A DNA stretch of 64,000 nt from Dioscorea cayenensis subsp. rotundata (lineage: Eukaryota > Streptophyta > Magnoliopsida > Dioscoreales > Dioscoreaceae): positions 1,426,001-1,490,000 of the forward strand of contig NC_052489.1 in the NCBI RefSeq assembly GCF_009730915.1, given 5' to 3'. The translations under genes and the position numbers were made by a program. A model generated the notes under the pieces. That model worked only from the letters and a program-made list of their open reading frames with translations, did no database searches and had not been told where the DNA came from. Shown here in pieces: positions 58,980 through 64,000 of the stretch. The first letter of the stretch is position 1. Every line of letters starts with the position of its first letter.

Positions 58980-61900
58980 ATGGGGAGCAATGGCACCGCC
59001 GCCGCGCTGCCTTGCCCTAAGACGCTGCCGGCGACATCCAATGGGGCTTGGCAAGGCGATAACCCACTGCATCACGCGTTGCCGCTGGCGATCCTCCAGA
59101 TTTGTCTCGTGCTCGTCGTCACAAGATCCCTTGCCTTTTTGCTCCGCCCCATCCGGCAACCCCGCGTCATCGCCGAGATCATCGTTAGTATTCTCACCTA
59201 TTCCTTCTCCGCGTTTGCCGTTGATTTTTCTTTGATTTTTAACGATTGCTTTTCCACGATGCTGAAGATTCCGTGGGGTCTTTTGTGAGTGATTCCTTTA
59301 TCATGTTACTATGTGCTTTTCATATTGAGAACGATTGTTCTTTTAACCATGATTCCAACTACTTAAAAATTTGATTTTTTTTCTTCTTCTTCTTTTAATT
59401 TCACTTCAATTGCCTTTGAATTTTGATTATAATGTTACTTTTTTTTTGGTTCCTTTTTCCTTATTCTTATGGACATGTTTTTTTTATTTAGTTTAGTGTT
59501 TCTTATTAATATATTTAGTAAGAGCATCTTAGTCTTTTGCTATTTGGTATGAGATTGTGTGTGCACGTCTTTACTTTTTCTTTAAATACAGATTTATATT
59601 TCTTATTTGTAAACAAATAAGAAGTTATATAGTATGGTTCATGAATATTATTTTTGATTCATGGTTTTGTTTCTCAAAAGCTATGGGTTTTAAGTCAATT
59701 CTGGCACATTGAAGAAAGCCATATAAGAACAGGTTTTTCCAAGGGGATGTTCTTTTTTTCTTTTTCATGTGCAAAAATTTCAACTTGAACTATTTAAACT
59801 AATTATCCAAAATGGCCATATCTGACTCATTTTCACTTTTACAAGGAGTCTTTTTTCCAAACATGAGAAGCATATATATATATATATATATAGTCAAGGT
59901 GTGCGGAAATCTATTTTCATTGGGCTGCAAGTCTATTCATAAGCAATGAAACTGCTGCAAGTCTTAAAGCTCTTTATTCCTAATATTTTTTTAGTGTTTC
60001 TTATTAATATATTTAGTAAGAGCATCTTAGTCTATTCCTATTTGGTATCAGAATTTTTTTTAAGGTATTCCTTCTAGGAATAGATTTGAGATGGAACCTT
60101 AAATCACTGTTGTGCACTTCTCTATCTATCTTTAAATAATACAGATTTTTGTATCACTAAAAAACATAAGAAGTTCTATAACATGGTGCATGGATATTAT
60201 TTTTGCTTCATGGTTTTGTTTCTCAAAAGCTATGGGTTTTAAGTCAATCCTGCTACAATGAAGAAAGCCATATAAACTAATCATCCAAAGTGGCCATATC
60301 TGACTCATTTTCATTGATACAAGGAGGTTTTTTTTTCCAAACATGAGAAGCGCGCGCACACACACACACACATATATATATATAGTCAAGGTGTGCGGAA
60401 ATCCATTTTCATTGGGATGTAAGTCTATTCTCCCATCTGAATCATCTTGGCACCAAGCAATGAAACTGCTGCAAGTCTTAAGAAGCTCTTTCTTCCTAAT
60501 TTCTTTTACTAAATTTACATGATCTTTTTCTTTGTGAATAATAATAATAATAATAATTGTCTAAAGTAATTCACGGCCGGGTCAGTTTGAGAAAACCTCG
60601 GATATCAGACCGTAGATTTTGCTTTTACGGACGTTTTATCTTTTTATTATTTTTATTTATTTTTTCGTGTGGTTCCTTTTTATTTTTATTTTTTTTGTTT
60701 TTGTTCCTAATATGTTTATATATTTTTTTTCCCTTGACAAAGTGGTGGTTTATATACTTTATTAATAATAAAAATAATAAAAATAATAATAATAATTTTT
60801 GTTTTTTTCTTGGAATGTACAGGGAGGTATACTGCTGGGGCCGTCGGCGCTGGGGCGTAGCACGGCGTTCCTGAACAACGTGTTCCCAAAGCAAAGCTTG
60901 ACGGTGCTGGACACCCTCGCAAACATCGGCCTTCTCTTCTTCCTCTTCCTCGTCGGCCTCGAGGTCGACCTCAAATCCATCCGCCGCACTGGCAAGCCGG
61001 CACTCGCCATCGCCGTGGCCGGCATCTCCTTCCCCTTCGCCCTCGGCGTTGGCGCTTCCTTCGTCTTCCACTCCACCGTTTCCAAAGATGCTCGCCATAT
61101 CCCCTTCCTCGTCTTCATGGGCGTTGCCCTCTCCATCACCGCCTTCCCAGTCCTCGCCCGCATCCTCGCCGAGCTTAAGCTCCTCACCACTGACCTTGGT
61201 CGCATGGCCATGTCTGCTGCCGCATTCAACGACGTTGTCGCTTGGGTTCTTCTCGCTCTCGCCATTGCTCTCTCCGGCTCTGGTTCTCCTATTGTGGCTC
61301 TCTGGGTTTTTCTCTCTGGCATCGCCTTTGTCGCCTTTGTCGCTCTAGCAATCCGCCCTGTTTTAGTTTGGATGGCAAAAAGCTCACAAGAAGGAGAACC
61401 AGTCAAAGAGTCATACATCTGCCTGACCCTCGCCACCGTCCTCGCCGCCGGGTTCGCCACCGACGCGATCGGCATCCACGCCCTTTTCGGGGCCTTTGTC
61501 GTCGGCATCTTCGTCCCCAAGGAAGGGCCTTTTGGCCGTGTCATGATCGAAAAGATCGAGGATTTAGTTACCAGCCTTTTCCTCCCACTCTACTTCGTCT
61601 CCAGTGGACTCAAAACCAACGTAGCCACCATCAGCAGTGGTCAGTCATGGGGTTTGGTTGTTCTTGTTATCACCACTGCATGCTTTTGGCAAGATTCTCG
61701 GCACCATCGTCGTCGCACTCTTTGTCAAGGTTCCTCGCCGGGAGGCCGTGACACTGGGCTTCCTGATGAACACTAAAGGTCTCGTGGAACTCATCGTACT
61801 CAACATTGGCAAAGACCGGAAAGTCTTGAATGATGAGACCTTCGCTATTATGATTCTAATGGCGCTTTTCACCACCTTCATCACCACTCCTATTGTCATG

Positions 61901-62986
61901 GCTATCTACAAACCAGCTCGCCCAGCAATTCCTTACAAACACCGCACTATTAAACGCAATGACACTCAGAGCGAGCTCCGTATTCTGACTTGCTTCCGTG
62001 GCAACTCTAACATACCAACATTAGTGAACTTGATCGAGTCATCTCGTGGCATCCGGCGACATGGTCTCACTGTTTATGCTTTGCATCTCATGGAGTTGTC
62101 AGAGAGGTCCTCAGCCATATACATGGTGCACAGAGCCAGACGAAATGGACTCCCTTTCTGGAACAAGACGGCTAATTCTGGCAGTGGAGACCATTACGTG
62201 GTCGCATTCGAAGCGTTTCAGCGTCTGAGCCATGTCTCAGTGCGTCCCATGACTTGCATCTCTGATCTCCAAACCATGCATGGAGACATCCTCGACAGCG
62301 CCCAGCAAAAGCGTGTGGCACTTATTGTCTTGCCTTTCCACAAAACCATGCAGCCCGATGGCTCATTCCAGTCATTTGGCCGCGCTTACCAGCAGATCAA
62401 CCAGCGCGTACTCGAGCGAGCCCCGTGCTCAGTTGGCATTCTCATCGATCGTGGGTTCGGTGGCAAGGCACAAATATTAGCAAGTGATGTGTCCTATAGG
62501 ATCGGTGTCATCTTCTTCGGCGGAGCTGATGATCGAGAAGCTCTCGCTTATGGTGCTCGTGTGGCCGAGCATCCTGGCATTGCTTTGATTGTCTTTAGAT
62601 TGAGTTTGTTATCCACTGAAGTTAGCATCACTATGGATGCAACAGACCGAGCTGCTGATGATGCTGCTATTGCTGCTGTAAGAGCATCTGATGAGTCCAT
62701 AAGGTTTCAAGAGTCTGAGGTTGGGACACATGCTGAGTTTGCAACCTCAATCAAGGATCTTGGCAGGTGTAATCTATTGCTTGTTGGGAAGTCCACACCA
62801 ACATTGGGTCCAAGGCCGAGTTTGGATTGTCCAGAGTTGGGTCCTGTGGGGAGTTACTTGGCCACAGATGAGTTTTCTAACACAACTTCAGTGTTGGTGT
62901 TGCAGCAGTATGATGCTGCAGCTCATAGGGTGCAGACTCAGCAGGTTCAGTGTGCAGATTTGGCTGATTCGTCTGACACTGGATGA
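58980..62986 (+). CDS. CHX18: Cation/H+ antiporter, CHX18-like, second copy with an apparent +1 frameshift
   Basis: Exon 1 is 58980-59183 and exon 2 60823-62986. The start [17 protein letters not shown] and all motifs of the first copy are kept: [93 protein letters not shown]. It has the more usual PVLAR where the first copy has AVLAR. At 61684-61687 four Ts stand where three would read ITTACFGKILG, so the frame shifts by one in the middle of the transporter domain. Both sides are otherwise open. Corrected length would be 788 residues. It is either a young pseudogene or an assembly error. The copies share exon structure but their introns differ (1183 and 1639 bases). Confidence 0.9.
59489..60500 (+). 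repeat. About 500-bp tandem duplication inside the CHX intron
   Basis: Two units (about 59489-59983 and 59990-60500) share TTAGTGTTTCTTATTAATAT, TGGTTTTGTTTCTCAAAAGC, CCAAACATGAGAAGC, AGTCAAGGTGTGCGGAAATC and ACTGCTGCAAGTCTTAA in the same order. The second unit has a (CA)n(TA)n run. Confidence 0.9.
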
Positions 62987-63602
62987 TGAGCAGCAGCGAC
63001 TTTGTTTGTTTTCTCTTAATTTTAGTCAGTTTATTAGTGCTTCTGTTTCCATCGTCTCTTTAATACAATTGAATAAGCAGAGCTGTGTAAAGGGTTTGTT
63101 TTTTAATTTGGATTTGATTGGTAGGAAAACAGAGTAAAAGAATAGTCTCGTTTTGTTATTAGTTCTCATAGAAAAGATGTAAAGGTGGGATGAACTTTTT
63201 TTTTTTAATTATTATTAATGGTGTTGTTTGCTGAAACTTTGGTATTAGAAACAATTTTATAAAGTGAATCTCCTTTAGACATAATTTAAATAATTACATT
63301 TATTATTTAAAGCCAGACTCAAGACAACAAATTTTCTGCTTGCTTTATCCCTTTGCGCAAAGAAACGAAACAAGACCAAGTTTTCCTCCAATATAATCAT
63401 CATAAACCACAAATTTGAGAGAAGTTATTTTATATTTTATCTGAATGGTAAGAAACAAACAACACTCAGATACAACAGAAATTAACAATAGGACCTCCTC
63501 ATGAACTGCAGAAAGAAAGAAAACTTCAAAAACTTCAAACACTGATCTCTTCCAGGTGAAAGACCTTCAAAAACTGTCAGATTATAATTTTTGCCAAAAT
63601 TT
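62987..63602. other. Convergent 3' flanks of CHX copy 2 and EF-Ts
   Basis: 3' UTR of the CHX gene and, from the other side, of the EF-Ts gene. Nothing else recognised. Confidence 0.6.
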
Positions 63603-64000
63603 TCAATCTTTATTCTCCCCGAGAGTGAACCGAACAAACCTCCGAACTTTGATATTCTCTCCAAGTGCAGCAACAGTCTGCTTCACTAGATCCTTCACCA
63701 AGACACTGTCATCTTTGATGAAGGGCTGCTCTAAGAGTGCGAGCTCTCCTAGTCTCTTCGATATCCTCCCTTCAACTATCTTCTCCCTTATGTGCTCGGG
63801 CTTCGACTGAAGGTCCTCTCTCTGCATTTCAATCTCTTTTTCCTTGTTCACGATACTATCGGGGATCTCCTCTATCGAAACAAAATTCACTTGTGGGCAT
63901 GCCACAACCTGCATGGCGAGGTCCTCAACTAGCTCCTTGAATTTCTCATTTCGACCCACAAAGTCGGTTTCACAATTGACCTCAATGAGAGTGCCAATGC
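63603..64000 (-). CDS. Organellar translation elongation factor Ts, C-terminal part (gene runs off the window)
   Basis: The minus strand is open from the window edge to TGA at 63605-63603, 131 residues visible. Motifs of the EF-Ts core are present: [80 protein letters not shown] and [16 protein letters not shown]. The sequence is closer to plastid EF-Ts (the PETS polyprotein EF-Ts domain) than to the plant mitochondrial form. It ends early after GENKD, without the usual plastid C-terminal extension. EF-Ts recycles EF-Tu by GDP release. The N-terminal part lies beyond 64000. Confidence 0.9.
   Translation of the reverse strand, partial: IGTLIEVNCETDFVGRNEKFKELVEDLAMQVVACPQVNFVSIEEIPDSIVNKEKEIEMQREDLQSKPEHIREKIVEGRISKRLGELALLEQPFIKDDSVLVKDLVKQTVAALGENIKVRRFVRFTLGENKD

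Noticed and set aside
60762-61544. 260-residue open frame on the minus strand
   Set aside because: Shadow of CHX copy 2, parallel to the shadow in copy 1.
1-64000. CRISPR arrays, tRNA genes, rRNA genes
   Set aside because: None seen; the tRNA-like boxes found belong to SINE heads with A tails.

Overview
This is a 64 kb window of nuclear DNA from a flowering plant. Intron-bearing genes carry GT/AG splice sites, intergenic DNA is very AT-rich, and there are plant-specific families (MIXTA-type MYB, NAP-type NAC, CHX antiporter, DUF295 F-box, lumenal NDH subunit). The GC-rich CHX exons beside AT-rich introns suggest a monocot, but the species cannot be fixed from sequence alone. Exon coordinates were worked out by hand from reading frames, splice signals and family resemblance. 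Database relationships are from memory.

Layout. 0.8-3.7 kb (-): a NudC/BOBBER1 co-chaperone in six exons. 5.3-6.5 kb (-): a subgroup-9 (MIXTA-like) R2R3-MYB. 6.5-11 kb: AT-rich spacer with a SINE and a 159-bp tandem repeat. 11-15.2 kb: less AT-rich DNA that may hold spliced 3' UTR or unplaced exons. 15.2-17.3 kb (-): a mitochondrial uncoupling-type carrier (UCP3-like) with an apparent one-base frameshift. 18.6-22.9 kb (-): two tandem DUF295 F-box genes; the first carries an array of duplicated acidic micro-exons. 26.2-27.3 kb (+): a NAP-type NAC factor behind ABRE-rich upstream DNA. 28.4-30.3 kb (-): an MPO1-like alpha-oxidation dioxygenase. 30.8-33.5 kb: LINE remnants. 34.1-34.8 kb (+): PNSL2, a PsbQ-like NDH subunit.

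From 34.6 kb to 63 kb the window is dominated by duplication. A minus-strand cluster of candidate C/D-box snoRNAs (34.9-36.6 kb) and the last exon of PNSL2 were copied as one block to 46.3-48.5 kb, directly behind the first CHX18-like gene (42.6-46.2 kb). A second CHX18-like gene (59.0-63.0 kb) has an apparent one-base frameshift. CHX flanking DNA recurs several times between them without coding sequence. MITEs, a hAT element, SINE-like retroposons and a Ty1/copia-type solo LTR inserted into individual copies date the duplications relative to one another. The window ends inside an organellar (plastid-type) EF-Ts gene on the minus strand.

The most interesting unreported-looking items are the duplicated snoRNA cluster, with guides that match 18S and 25S rRNA as I recall them, and the symmetric micro-exon array in the F-box gene. 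Two otherwise intact genes are each broken by one extra T in a T run, which may be an assembly artefact.
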